DNA from: Anthostomella pinea
Taxonomy: Eukaryota; Ascomycota; Sordariomycetes; Xylariales; Xylariaceae
Reading direction: 5' to 3'
Length of the DNA stretch: 64,000 nt
Assembly: GCA_963556695.1 (NCBI GenBank)
Contig: CAUWAG010000004.1
Coordinates: 2,046,001-2,110,000 of the forward strand
This document shows positions 43,390 to 54,994 of the stretch, piece after piece. The notes under the pieces were generated by a model. That model saw nothing but the letters and a program-made list of their open reading frames with translations, did no database searches and was not told the origin of the DNA. The translations under genes and the position numbers were made by a program. Every line of letters starts with the position of its first letter. Position 1 is the first letter of the stretch.

Positions 43390-43725
43390 ATGGCCCAGAC
43401 GCGCGCGGCCCCATCACACACCACAACCACCACCCAACGCGCTCCCATCACAGCACCAGACCCGCAAGGACACCACCACCAACCTACCATGGCCAACACC
43501 AATACCACACAACGATTCTCACGCCTAGACCAGGCGCACGAACTCGCCATGGCCAGAGCACGGCAGCAGCTGCAGGTCCTCGAGCAGGAAGCAGAAGCCG
43601 GCATTAAAAGACTGCACCACGAGCGGGAGATGAGGGAGGCGCGGGAGAGGATGGAGGTCCTGCTGGTGCATGAGAGGGCGATGGCGGAGGCGGATCGGAG
43701 GCTTGAGAGTTTGGAGTTTCCTTGA
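43390..43725 (+). CDS. Small coiled-coil protein, unrecognised
   Basis: An open frame of 111 residues from ATG 43390. A start at 43489 (MANTNTTQRFSRLDQ) has a better initiation context and leaves 78 residues. The N-terminal part is Thr/His/Pro-rich and disordered. The rest is a strongly helical, charged coiled coil (RARQQLQVLEQEAEAGIKRL; EREMREARERMEVLLVHERA) ending in LESLEFP. Function is unknown; the heptad pattern suggests dimerisation. It may be a real small gene, but there is no splice or domain support. Confidence 0.45.
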   Translation: MAQTRAAPSHTTTTTQRAPITAPDPQGHHHQPTMANTNTTQRFSRLDQAHELAMARARQQLQVLEQEAEAGIKRLHHEREMREARERMEVLLVHERAMAEADRRLESLEFP

Positions 43726-44194
43726 TAAGGGGTTTGTTTGTTTGGTTGTGAGACGGATGTGTCGACTGTCTGTACTGATGACGGGATGGTAGGGGGTAGT
43801 GTACAGCCCAATGAGACATATCCCACACTGGGTATATATATCACACCGCAGGGCTGGCATAGGTAGCAATTTGAAGTTCAAATGTTTTTGGTTCATTCGC
43901 TAACCATCATACCACGTTGTAGTTGTAGATATATAGTACAAATGCAAGCACTACCAATACAAGCGGCTTCAGCTCGGAAGCTCAGCCAGCAACAGACTCC
44001 CAACATTCCCACGCGCATTTCTGATCCAAATTGGAAATGTATATATGTGTAGTCCGGTTCGTCTCGTCGTCATCTCGTTAAACAGAGCAGCTCCCAATCA
44101 TTAGGTGTCCCTGGGAGAAAATGAACCACATTAGAACTGGTCCGAAGCTCATAAATCTCGGAGCTTAAGAGTCCCTGAGAGGAAAACAGCCACG
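43726..44194. other. Gene-free stretch
   Basis: 3' flanks of the coiled-coil frame (plus) and the Q-rich gene (minus). Between 44060 and 44194 lie further possible terminal exons of the Q-rich gene. Confidence 0.4.
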
Positions 44195-44558
44195 TTAAGA
44201 TGCGTCCCTGTAGAGTCGAAGAATCAGAGACGGTGGGGGCCCGGGGAGAAAAGGTGGTATCATGGGGGTCAGGGGGGTCATGGGGGAAGGAGTATGTGCA
44301 TAGTGGGGGGTTGGAGAGGTTCGTGCCCCTTTAGAGTCCAAGAATCAGACACGATGGGGGGAGACGGGGTGGCATCATGGGGGTGTGGTGGACGAAGAAG
44401 CATGTGCATAGTGGCAATAGTACGTACAGTAGAGCCAGTGTCAAGTCGCCGTGAATGCGGGCCTTGAGCGTGACCTCGACCTCGAGATTAAGATCCAGCC
44501 GCAACTTGAGCGTGTCGCTCTTGCCGCCATCGTCGCCACCTTGCTGCTGCTGCTGCAT

Positions 44559-44590
<32 letters not shown>

Positions 44591-44822
44591 TCATCTGCTG
44601 CTGCGGCATCTGTTGCTGTTGCTGCGGCATCATCTGCTGGTCCTGTCCGCCCTGGGACGTCATCTGCTGCTCCGGCACCTCCTCGAGGTCCGTCTTTCGG
44701 TTGCGGCGGCGGCGCTGGCGGGCCGGGCGCGAGCGCGACTGTGAGGTCTCGGCGCCGCTCTGGGAGCGCTCCCGCACGGGCGGGTTGGGTGCGGGGGACT
44801 GGTCTTCGGCGCTGGACGACAT
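44195..44822 (-). CDS. Glutamine-rich fungal protein with conserved C-terminal motif
   Basis: Exon 1 (44428-44822) codes 131 residues. They comprise a polar N-terminus with a basic cluster (RPARQRRRRNRKT), about 50 residues very rich in glutamine and methionine, then a conserved-looking block KLRLDLNLEVEVTLKARIHG DLTLALL. The donor GTACGT at 44427 cuts just before the block ends. The nearest good acceptor (CTACAG, exon 44195-44207) adds L-D-A-S and a stop, giving about 135 residues. Two more acceptors further on (near 44174 and 44112) also splice in phase to L-D-S-stop and L-D-T-stop. Reading through instead adds an unconvincing tail ending at 44331. The function of the family is not known; polyQ and the basic cluster suggest a nuclear or RNA-granule role. 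Confidence 0.6.
44203..44414. repeat. Tandem duplication inside the last intron of the Q-rich gene
   Basis: About 100 bases at 44203-44306 recur at 44322-44414: 'agagtc.aagaatcaga.ac' at one end, 'catgggggt' in the middle and 'atgtgcatagtgg' at the other end. The distal copy carries the acceptor CTACAG; the equivalent in the copy nearer the donor reads CTAAAG. Confidence 0.7.
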
Positions 44823-46184
44823 GTCGACGGTAGTGTATTGCTGACTGTTGAGATGCGGAAGTGTATATAGCGGTATAGTTGTATCAAACCTGCTTCGGTC
44901 GTGGTGATGGATGGGTATTTGGTGAACTCAAGTCATGTATAGATGCGGACGAAGACCCTAAGCCAAGCTACGGCAGGGCGCGAGGCTATTTGTATCGGCG
45001 ACTCGCCAAAATAGGCCACCCATCCCACATCCTGCAGGTCGACGGTTGTCCGTTCTCAACGTCACGCATGGCGCAGATAGAAGAGAAATCCTGATTTTGT
45101 CTGGGTCTGTCGGTCTGTCGCAACCTGTTGGAACCTTGAATGGAGGGGGATCGAGGTGGGTGGAGTCCCTTATTACATCATAAGCCCGAGGCCCGTTGGT
45201 TTCAAGACACCTGCCCGCCAATCGTCACCAATCTAAGGCCCGTTGTCCCGCTTTTACCCATGGGCTGACAGGACTGGACCCTGATGATCTAAACCCCCAT
45301 ACTTGTGGCGCAGTCGTGGCTGGAGCGCTTGCTGCTTGCACATAAGGTTTAAGTGCATGCATCGTTACCTCATATCCCGCGGCTGTCAATTAAGTGTGAG
45401 GTCAAGTGTGAAGATAGGAGCCGGCAATTCCGTATCAAGCGATGATATCAGACAATCGAACTGCTTTGGGACAGTAGCCGACTATCTCGAAGCCGAAAGA
45501 AGGATCCAGCCAACGACAAGGGGCAACATTGAAGTGGTGTGCTTATGACGAGTTACGAGGTTACATGAGGTACAATGCCAAGTTCTCAGGGCTGCCAGGG
45601 GTCCAGGACGGGAAGCTGCACAACTTGCCTCATATGCATGGATGTCTATGCCCCGCCTGTACCAGAGCAGGGGTATGAGGGGCTCACACAACCAACAGGT
45701 CAGAATATTCCTATGTAGATATCATCATAAGTGCTTCTATGCGGCTCGGAATATCCAAAGCTCACCCAAGCGCCGGTTTTGGTAACATCCACGCCTGACC
45801 TCAGCTTACGTGTATTCTAGGGTGGTCAGGGGTATGCGCCAATCTCACGTCGCGAATGCCGGTCTCCTGCCAAAATATTCGTTAGCCGCTATCACCAACC
45901 TGACCGTCGCCAACCAGCTGTAGCGAGAATGCCTTGAAGGAAGCCCCATCCGAAGGACTAGTAGGGGTCACTTCAACAGCATCAGCAGTAATTATGGGGG
46001 AGATGAGCTCGCTGACGACCCCAAGGTCGGCTGATGCTTACCCATGCTTAAGACCCATTGATAAGTACGGATCTGCTTATGGTCCCGAACACCTTTTAAA
46101 GGGAGTGCATAAGCACTTGATACCTCTGCCCCTTCTTCCTTATATCTGTTCCGTTCTTTCTTACTCACATCTCAAGGATCCGTC
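44823..46184. other. Gene-free stretch between divergent genes
   Basis: Promoters of the Q-rich gene (minus) and the SnoaL-like gene (plus) should lie here. A stretch just before 46185 ('ctcacatctcaagg') is the leader of the latter. No other feature seen. Confidence 0.5.
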
Positions 46185-46707
46185 ATGTCACTAGCAGAGA
46201 ATCAAAAGCGCACGGCGCAAGCGTTCGTCGACGGCTATAACGAGTGGACAATCGAAGCCCTCATGCGGCCGCGCTCAGACGACTGCGTACACGCCAGGCT
46301 GCCGGCCTCGCTGAACAGACCAGAGCGGAACAACGAAGCTTACACCACGTTCTTCCAGCCGCTGTCTAAGACGGTAAAGGAGATGAAGGTAAGCTACTGG
46401 CAAAACGACCTCCAGCATCCCGTATCCCGTCTTCTCCTCAGTTACAATATAATGAATGCTAATCAGGAGTATCTAGATGATCACTCAAAAGATCGTCAAC
46501 GACACGGAACAACACATGGCTGTCTTACATGCTCGGGGTTACGGCGAGACACCTGTCGGGCCGTACAGGAACGAGTACGCCTTCTTCTTCTACTTCAACG
46601 AGGAAGGGACAAAGGTCGTGAGAGTGGAGGAGTTCGTGGACTCGGAGTTTAGTAATGGGTTCTTCGCTAGAATGCAGGAATACATGAAGGCGCAGAAGGG
46701 CGAATAG
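46185..46707 (+). CDS. SnoaL/NTF2-like fold protein
   Basis: Two exons, 46185-46388 and 46477-46707, give 144 residues, typical of the single-domain SnoaL-like superfamily. The N-terminus AQAFVDGYNEWTIEALMRPR is the long first helix, PLSKTVKEMKMITQKIVND spans the splice, and the final NEYAFFFYFNEEGTKVVRVE plus EEFVDSEFSNGFFARMQEY is the closing beta-sheet and helix. Proteins of this fold include small isomerases, hydroxylating enzymes and binding proteins of secondary metabolism. The activity cannot be inferred here. The acceptor TCTAG at 46476 is the one that keeps the fold; an earlier CAG would give a different frame. Confidence 0.8.
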
Positions 46708-47279
46708 CACTTGTGACTATAGGTATGTTACCAGCCTCGGAAATGGTACCAGTAGTGGTAATAGTCGGGTAGTTGGTATACACAGTCGACACATCCGGCG
46801 GACGTGTAGCAGCGATATGTGCAGTAATAGGTAGTTGACGATGGTATGTATGTATTATGTGCCAGATCTCCGCATATTGCTCCCAGAATCCCCCGCTCGC
46901 CATGCACCCCATGCTAATAAGAACCTCACCCAGTACTGTATAGTACCTCACAATCTATCACCTCCGCCCTATGAGTTCGTCCCATGTGAACGATGCATGT
47001 CGGACAGACCCTCCCGCGCAGGTTTGCTTACTGCGCTACCTTCGAGTTCAGATATGTGCTTGAAGTTCGCTGCGGCGGGCCGCTCCTGCATCGGCATGAA
47101 GTCATTACCGCTGAGCTCCGATAACATCGAAGTGTGCCGGCTGTGCACATCGCGCGGTGCCCATGACCCCGACTCTGACTTCAGACGGTTCGACGCGACT
47201 GCGAGATTGTTCGGGTCATCGGGGTTGGTGATTCGCAGCGTAGTCGCTACCGGTACCGGTACCGGTGTCCCTACCGCAT
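46708..47279. other. Gene-free stretch between convergent genes
   Basis: Shared 3' flank. A 'taccggtaccggtaccggt' tandem run occurs near 47250. No other feature recognised. Confidence 0.5.
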
Positions 47280-47995
47280 CTAGATGGGGTCAGCTTGTCT
47301 GCCCCAGGCGCGTTCTCCTGAGATGTCCACCGTCCGCGAGCTCTCACCTCGAAATAGGACCTGGGGCTCCTCTGCTACTTCGGGTTGCCTATTCTCAGGC
47401 GGTCGGGCGTATCCCTGCTCCAGGCGGGCGTTTTCTTTCCGCTTCCACCAGAGGTATGCTCCCAGCACGGCAAGCAGGATTATCACACCAGCCATCGTGA
47501 TCCCGACTATCAACCCAGTCCGAGACGTCGAGCCGCCGTCGGCCTCTGCGGTCTCTGTCGGACTCGACGTCGGTGTCTTGGTTTGTGTCTGCGTTGTCGA
47601 GGTTCCAGGGATCGGAGAAGGATAAGGCCAGCCCGTTACGAACTGCGATGCGTTGCGCGATTGTCGCTGACTCTCGCCGAGATCAGGTTTCCCGGTGCAC
47701 ATCCCTCGTTGCACGGATTGTTTTTGCAGCAGCCTATGAAGGGCGGGTTGGAGTACTGGCAAGTATACCATGAGTTCTCGTCGTAGGGCTCCTGACAGCT
47801 CTGCTGGACTAAGTCGCCGCCTTTCGAAGCGACGAAGCTCAGCGGGTGTAGCTCGTCGTCGGGACATTGTCCACTGAGCGCCCCGGTGCACGGATCAACG
47901 CCGCAGCAACCGATGAAGCTGTAGTCGTATTGGAAAAAGAGGTGTAAGACGCCTCCAAATGGGCAAGAGAGACCGAACTCGTGTTCAGGATCCAT
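47280..47995 (-). CDS. Cysteine-rich single-pass membrane protein with apparent frameshift
   Basis: The first frame, from ATG 47995, reads MDPEHEFGLSCPFGG, then two related cysteine modules: FIGCCGVDPCTGALSGQCP and NPPFIGCCKNNPCNEGCAPG. It reaches a stop at 47636. A second frame overlapping it carries the rest of a typical protein of this kind: a Thr/Ser stalk (TSTTQTQTKTPTSSPTETAE), a membrane helix (LIVGITMAGVIILLAVLGAY), a basic stop-transfer WWKRKE and a cytosolic tail to 47280. The two should be one protein of about 235 residues. A 29-base 'intron' (47655-47683) would join them but is shorter than fungal introns, so a frameshift near 47.66 kb, real or from sequencing, is likelier. Such FxGCC-xxxPC proteins are probable cell-surface sensors; function unknown. 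Confidence 0.6.
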
Positions 47996-50900
47996 GGTGT
48001 TGGTTGTTGAGGTCGAGCTGAAGCTGTGTCGCTATGTCGCGTTGTGCTCAATGGAGCACCCTCCCATTACGATTGCGTTTTGTATGCGAAAAGAAGAGAG
48101 GACGGTGTTTGTCACCAGGATGGATCGCGGTCTGAAGTCAGGGAAGTCAGGGAAGTCACACGTGCAAACATTCACACAAAGCGCCTTCCTACTACTATCC
48201 AGAGTCGCACACCGCAAATCCCAATTGCGATTCCCACTCCCTCCAAGGTGCCTTCATGCTCAGATTCAGCCACATATTGTAATATTCCAGACGAATGGGA
48301 CAGATCATATCTGCTCGTCTGATGCGCGCCGTTGGCTACTCTATCGTTCCTTTGAGAGGGCTTGGCCGTGTTGGTCACCGCCAGCCCCCCAGCGCAGTGT
48401 CACGGGATTTACCCCACGAATAGCTCAGGTTTCTATCATTAAACCTCAGTGATTCATTGTTGGTAAGGGCTTAGATCTTGTCGGAAGTAGGACGATCCGC
48501 TAACATTCTCTCCCTTGCAGGCAGATAACCCCGGCCAAGAGCGTGACTGGTCATATCTCAGCTGGTTACATTACCATTGGTGGTACGGAGCCAATGTCCA
48601 ATAGTCTTGTCCGTATATTCACTATTGAATATGATTGACATTCTCCTCTTTGACGTTTTCATACATGTGGAACTCGTTCTCTCGTCATCTCGTTCGATCT
48701 GCTTATGCCGCGGCGGCACCCATCCGCTGTGACATTCATTCGTTTACCTGAGATCGACCCTTCGCCGAGGCACCCCTATTCCGGCTCAGGATGGCAGCTG
48801 GCCCCCTTTCCGGCTCAGGATGACAGCAGGTCTATGCCCGGACTTCGACTGCGCAATGTCCGTTTTCAACCGTCCAGGGAACACCCTCACCAACGCATTG
48901 GCCTGGGTGTTGTGACATTGGAACCATCATCGCCAGCTGAAGTGAAGTTCAGCCGCAGCATCTGTTCCTCTGACCTGGTCTGCGCTCCTGAGGTCGCTTC
49001 TTGGCATCATCTGTGGGCCAATGTGAGATATCGCGCTTTCCGGTTTGGCAATGAGGAGCTGCTTGGCCAGTTTTGAGCTACGATATGTCAGCATGCCATT
49101 CCGGGTTGTTGCCCCAGTCTCAACCTGGTAAACGAGAAAATCGGCAGAGTGCTTCAGGACGCAAGCGACAGCAGTCTTCCACTCCTCGCCACTGCCCGTG
49201 GTCGTGCTGGCGAAGGCCGGATCTCTTGCTTGATATCTCATCACTATAAACAGCTAGCTCGGCATTGCAGCCAAATGGCCCGCTGCTACGAGGACGCAAA
49301 GCGACTGAGACTGCATCGTGGTACGCCAGGTATGAAGCCTCACTCACATTCCATACTCCGCGACGGATGTGGCCAACAGCTCGCGAATATGAACTGACTC
49401 GGAGATCTGCGGGAAAAACTTGGACGGCGGGCAGATCGGACGGGCTCAAGGCTCAGATCTGGGTCACTTCAGTGCCCATCAACGCCGAATTATTCGTGTC
49501 TCCTCGACGACTGACCGACTTCGGCGCCTGTAAGTCTGTCGGTAACCCGGGTGAGCCTGGTACGGGGTAGGGGGCATCATTGCGGAAGTCTTACACTCTC
49601 ACCATGCCAGCCAGACGAGGCCGTTTCTGGGTACTGATTCACTGCCATGTCGACAGCCATCCAGTGTGAATCACAGGCCCCATCTAGGCAGCTTCACTAG
49701 TATCGTCGAAGACCGATTTGGCAGGAGTTGAAACGAGGCTTCTAAAACCCTCGGGTCCGGCCTCCGGGATAACCTCTCTTGAGCGGCCGGAGAGCGAGTG
49801 GCTGGAGCTTGCCATCGACTCGCGATCCTTGAGTTCAGGACACACAGCTGGGCCAAAATATCATACCAAGGATCTTGGATAGCTCAAGAGGGAGGCAATC
49901 TCTCACGGCCTTGGAGACAGGTCTTACTGGAGAAGCAAGCACAACATCGTACCCAAGGCCCATGGTCCTTCCTGGCCTTGGAACAATCAACAGAACTTCA
50001 GAAACGGTATCTAGACTTCGTCAAGTCGATCCCGCGCCCGCCCAGCCGATAGTTACGTCCGCTTCGCTGTCTGTCCATGCTCCTGTCCCTGATTAACCTC
50101 CATAGCGGCCCGAAGCAGGCTGTCGTGACGAGCGACATCGCGAACGATATATAAGTAAATATTCAGGACATAATGTATTACGGTGTGAACACCAAGCCGC
50201 CGACTTTGCAATCTGACATGCAGGCTCGGGGGTATTGGTATACGACGGTTAAAAGGGGACTGTACATGATCAGGGCGGGTGGCTAAGGGCTTGGTGAGCG
50301 CATGATTATATTTGCTGAATAAGTCTGGCATGAAGGTAACAGCGGAAGCCCGTTAGGTAGTCTGGTAATCACGTTTGCAGGTCGTCGACGTCAATCCCCC
50401 ATGTTCGAAACCCCTATCCTGAACTTAGTCCATGATTTGGGTGCAGCGTTAGGCATGGTCCGTCTGTCCATCGTCCAGCATCAAAAGTGCGTTATAGTCA
50501 CTCATCACGAAGTCTCCCTTTCGCGCATCCTACATTTCCTACGAAAAAGAATCCTTAATCGCGGAATTAACCCCCTTATAATGAGCAGTTATGTTCTGAT
50601 AAGCTATCTCCCGAGCCGATTCCACCGACACCGAGGTCATGTGGCTATTCAAGATCTTACGTGGATGAAGAGGGGCGTACGGAGACTTCGAGAATTCTGC
50701 GTACCAGTCCCACGGTCTGACATTGCCGCTTTCAAGACTCATGGTATTATTCCGTCACTGATGTTGATAAATGACCTCCATTAAGTCTGCACGGGAACCA
50801 TGCATGTCACATTGATGTTTTAGACAGCATACACACATCGAAACGCTACCCATGGGCCTACTCGTTATTGTTCATCCCTTCTGGCCTGGCCGAGCGATAT

Positions 50901-51033
50901 TTTGAAAATGTCAGGGATTTCAAGATCATAACGAAAGTTGTCTTCAGCGAGTGGATGGAGTTAATGACACTTTACTAAGGCAATCCCCACGGTCATCGAG
51001 CCCATGCCCATGAGGAAACCCAACAGCCAGAGT
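47996..51033. other. Gene-free stretch of about 3 kb
   Basis: Several open frames of 60-150 codons exist on both strands (for example 48705-49076 and 49798-50052) but none shows a domain, signal peptide or splice partner. A short direct repeat, 'ccggctcaggatg', occurs twice at about 48780 and 48811. The DNA is probably intergenic or decayed. Confidence 0.5.
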
Positions 51034-53752
51034 CTACCTCATGCTCACGCTAGGTGGCACATCCTCCCCCCGCGTGCCCCAAGAGCTTTCCACCGGTCCC
51101 AGGACGAGTTCAAGCGTACCGCCCTCAAGAAAGAAGCTATGCGTAAGGTAGTTCTTCGTATACACCTCGCCATTAAGCTTCGCACTCTGAATGTAGATAT
51201 TCGTATACGCAGCATCAAAGCCGACGCTCCTGATCGTCGCCATCTTGCCCGTCATGCCATTAGTCAGACTCACGGAACGGAAGAACGGAGGCGTGATGAA
51301 GTAGACGTCCTGCCCGGGATTCGGGAAGATGCCCAGCATCGAGAGGGCGACGAACGAGCCCATGGCGCCTGAGTCGTCGTTCCCGGGGATGCCGGCCGTC
51401 GTCGTGTTGAACTGGCTCGGGATGTACGAGTGAATGCGCTCGGCACTCTTGGCTGGACGACCTGCGTAGTGGTACTGGTAGACCGTGAGAAAGGCCTGCT
51501 CGTCACCTATGTAGAGCAGTCCGCTTTCGTGAAGGTAGTCCAAGCGACTGACGAACGTGTCTGGGCCGCCGAGCGTTGTGATCAGAGCCGCCATGTCATG
51601 GGGCGCAAAGAACGTGTACAGCCATGAGCTACCCTCGTACGTCTCATGACCGTTGGTATTGAGATAGCACGAGTCGAAGTTGAGCAGCGGAGAACAGAAT
51701 ATCGGGTCCTGGAGCCCAAAAGTACCGTTAAGATACTTTGGCTGCGCGAAGCCAGTGAATCCGGTATCCGTGCCATTAATATCAGATGCTTGGCCTTCTT
51801 CGTACAGGTTGAGCCAATTGCCGGAACGCTCTACGTATTTCTCGTAGTCATCTTGTTTGCCCAGTGCCTCCGCCATCTCCGCGATGCAGAAATCGTTGTA
51901 GGCGTATTCCACTGTTCGGGAAATACTTCTCGTCATGACTCCATTTCCGTAAGGATCGAAATCATCAGCCGGAATGTACCCCAGAGTTTTCCAGCTGTAC
52001 AAGCCACCACGACCCTCGAGGTCCCAAACTTGACTACATTATTAAGTCAATATTGTCGCATGTGAATAATTAATCAACTCAGAGGTCAAATCGCCTCTAA
52101 CTAGAGATATTTTGGATAAGGGGGAGATTACTTACGGCTCAACCTCCGCATCCTTGATCAAAGCCTCGTACCCAGTCACCCAGTCGACATCTTGGGTGAT
52201 GTTCTTCAGGTACGCATCAACCAAAACGACGTCGGCGTTCGATCCGCCCTGAGTGAAGCCTTTGCACAGGGACATCCTGCAGTCTGGAAGCCATCCTTCG
52301 TGCCGATAAATGTCGATCAGAGAGCGGATCATCAGGGTTTGCGAATAAGGGTCCACCAAGGTAATGAACGGGTGTATGCTGCGGAAGCTGTCCCAGATGC
52401 AGTAGTAGGAGTCATAGTACGGCTCGTCGCTCTCCCAAAGCGGGTTTTCACCCGTGTAATCCTGCGGACTGATCATCGCCCTATAGACACCGCTCCAGAA
52501 GATGGTCTGCAGGTCGTTCATTGTAGTCGCATCGTTTATCGCTCCTGCGGTATCATTGGAGATTGTCGCATCGATGCTTATGACCTCGAGCTTATTCTTC
52601 CATGCCTCTTCTGCTGTTACTAGGGTGTCTTCAAAGCTAAAGTTTGGAATCTCTGCTTCGCCATTCTGGCAAGCCTTCTCGGAGCTGATGAAGGATAATC
52701 CAACGCGGGCCATCACCTCGCTGCCACTCTCAACCTGATCAAACCAAGCATAGGTCCCTGCAGGCACGGGAGGGCTGTTGTTATCTTGCTGTACAGTGAT
52801 ATTCTTCGGCTCGCTGCCGCCTCGATTATTGATAAACACTCCTGTATCTCGAATAGGCCCCGTTCCTTGAACATCAGCACAGAAGTGGAGGGTGTATGTG
52901 CCTATACCAAAACTGGGCTGGAAGGTTCCTGTTCCTGTCATCCGTCCCGAATCTGGATCAACGGATGCTGTGCCATTGCTGCGAGTGTCAGGCAGATCGG
53001 TCAGGTCGACAATGATAAGGGGGCTCAGGGAACCGTCCACGGTGGCATTGCCAGTAGCATTACCGAAGAAAGTGAACTTGTAGAGAGCAGTATGATTGGA
53101 AGTGGTGATTTCAGCCTTCACGCCGTTTTGAAGCCCAATAGAGAAGTACCCAGGTCGAGCTGACACACTGCCCTCGACAACTTGCACGAACCGCTCCGTC
53201 TTGGGGAAGATACAGCCATTGATGTCGTCGTTGTTGCAGCCTGGATAGACAAATAGGGGGAAATTGCCAAGGGAGGAGGCGCCTCCAGTGCCGGAATCAT
53301 GCATGTGAGAGAACCCACTGACTGGACTACCGTTTGAAGCATATCCTCCTTGGTTATCACTGGTAGCGTCTGCCACAGCTTTGGCCATGCCTGAAGACCA
53401 TCAGCCTAGCTTTTGGTATAAACACGAACAAGGGACAATGTCAAGTGTGACATGTAGGCTGATGAACGTGTGAGAAGAAGGATCATGGTATCGGGACTCA
53501 CCGAAGGGTAAGGTCGCCCCAGCGAAGACATGACCTGGATATTGTTAGGCATCATCCGTATATAATTGTGTGTTCGGAGAACCGTGACATACCGCCGTTT
53601 CGAGTACCAATGAGGGGATCGACGAAGTAGTATCCATTGGCAGACTTGAGCTGGCGAGACGCGGCTACGTGAGATGCCCGGAAGGAGGCGAATAACGCAA
53701 TACAGGTCAAGAACGACAGAACGGCCATTGTGAAATAAGCCGCCGGGTTCAA
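51034..53752 (-). CDS. Secreted GH92 alpha-1,2-mannosidase
   Basis: Four exons on the minus strand, 53593-53752, 53502-53534 (33 bases), 52136-53390 and 51034-52033, give 815 residues, the normal GH92 size. The N-terminus (YFTMAVLSFLTCIALFASFR) is a signal peptide. The small second exon supplies the motif GHVFAGATLPFGMAKA, typical of the family N-domain. The catalytic domain has YYDSYYCIWDSFRSIHPF and GIPGNDDSGAMGSFVALSML, which match the conserved WDxxR and GNDDxGxM blocks that bind calcium and the mannose. Several N-glycosylation sites (NxT/S) are present. GH92 enzymes are calcium-dependent exo-alpha-mannosidases that trim fungal or host mannan and N-glycans. The closing segment VYTKNYLTHSFFLEGGTLEL is also typical. 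The gene seems intact. Confidence 0.93.
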
Positions 53753-54994
53753 TGCGACTGCAGTCTGTGGGGGCTAGAAGCCGGTAAAGATATCAAGTCG
53801 GCTTTTCCGGTAGTGAGGCAATGTATAAGGGAGACACGTGAACAGGCAACAAGAGTGCTCCTTCCCAAACACAGGTAGTTGCCCAGCGTTCAGTGGTGTA
53901 AGTCGATTCGACTCACGCAGAAACCCACACTGGGATAATTGGCCAAGGTATATGGCTACTTGCCACGGGAGGAGCGGAGTGACCGAAGATATGCTGTTCC
54001 GCTGCCACTCCCATGGCCCCGGTCCAGATCAAGAGCTTCTTGACCTCATATATTACGAAGGGCAGCCAGCACCTGCGAACTTGGCATGCAGAAAGTGAAC
54101 TGCGGGGTTGGTTGCGGAGAGAGAGGAGACACAGATAGAGAGCCTGCTTCTCCGCAGCTGTATAGCTGTATACGTGCATGTAATACGACATCGTGGGTGT
54201 GGAGAGGGGGTGACAAGACTGCAGAGAACCTCGATGAAGGACTATACCCAAGGAGAAAGGCAGTGATAACACAATTGTGAGACCAATGCTGTATCAATAC
54301 CGTACATGTATATGAGGTAGAGATCAAGTGATATTTCTGGCAGATATTGCGACTGACTCGCATTGGTTGGAGAAGTTGGACTCTTCGAGTGTGAAGTGTC
54401 GTCGTTGATTGCGGCCAAGGCATCGTCAAACGCTCTGCGGAGCATGTTAATCATGTGGAGCATCTTCAACTCATACATATCTCGGGCCGGCAATACTAAT
54501 ACAGTAGGGAGCCCTCTGGTGAGACCACCAAGAAGCCACCCGTGGTCTGTAGACTGTAGTCCAAGAACAGGGCAACCAGCCTGATTTCGCAAACTTCATC
54601 TTGACTCTTGAGAGTTAAAAGGGACCCACTGAGAGAAGAGGGCCCACCTTCAGGTTCCCGTCCTTATCGGGACTCGACCTTGCGCAAAGCGGAAATACCG
54701 CCTTCCGCGATTCGTTCTGATTGGCTCAATTGGTCCCCGCGCAAGAGCTGGGAAGCTTGCAGCAGCGCAGAGGTGCAGCCAGCAGAAAAAATATTCGAGG
54801 CTCGAAATTTCAAGACCGGTCAATTGGCATCACGAACCGCCAATTCACCCACCGCCCACCACCAAATACGACGACACAACCACGCTCCCTCAACAGTCCA
54901 CATCCCAGTCTTGCCCCGAAACCAATAAAGTCGCAACACCAGACAACTAGCGAGGGCCACCCCACCTCCCTCTCTCGCACACACATCCGCCGCA
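53753..54994. other. Shared upstream region of two divergent genes
   Basis: Promoters of the mannosidase (minus) and NHP2 (plus) must lie here. The leader before 54995 is rich in 'caccaccaaa'. No extra gene recognised. Confidence 0.5.

Noticed and set aside
43730..43745. Possible second SINE/LINE tail ('gtttgtttgtttgg')
   Set aside because: The adjoining sequence does not align with the shared SINE/LINE 3' end and there is no target duplication nearby.
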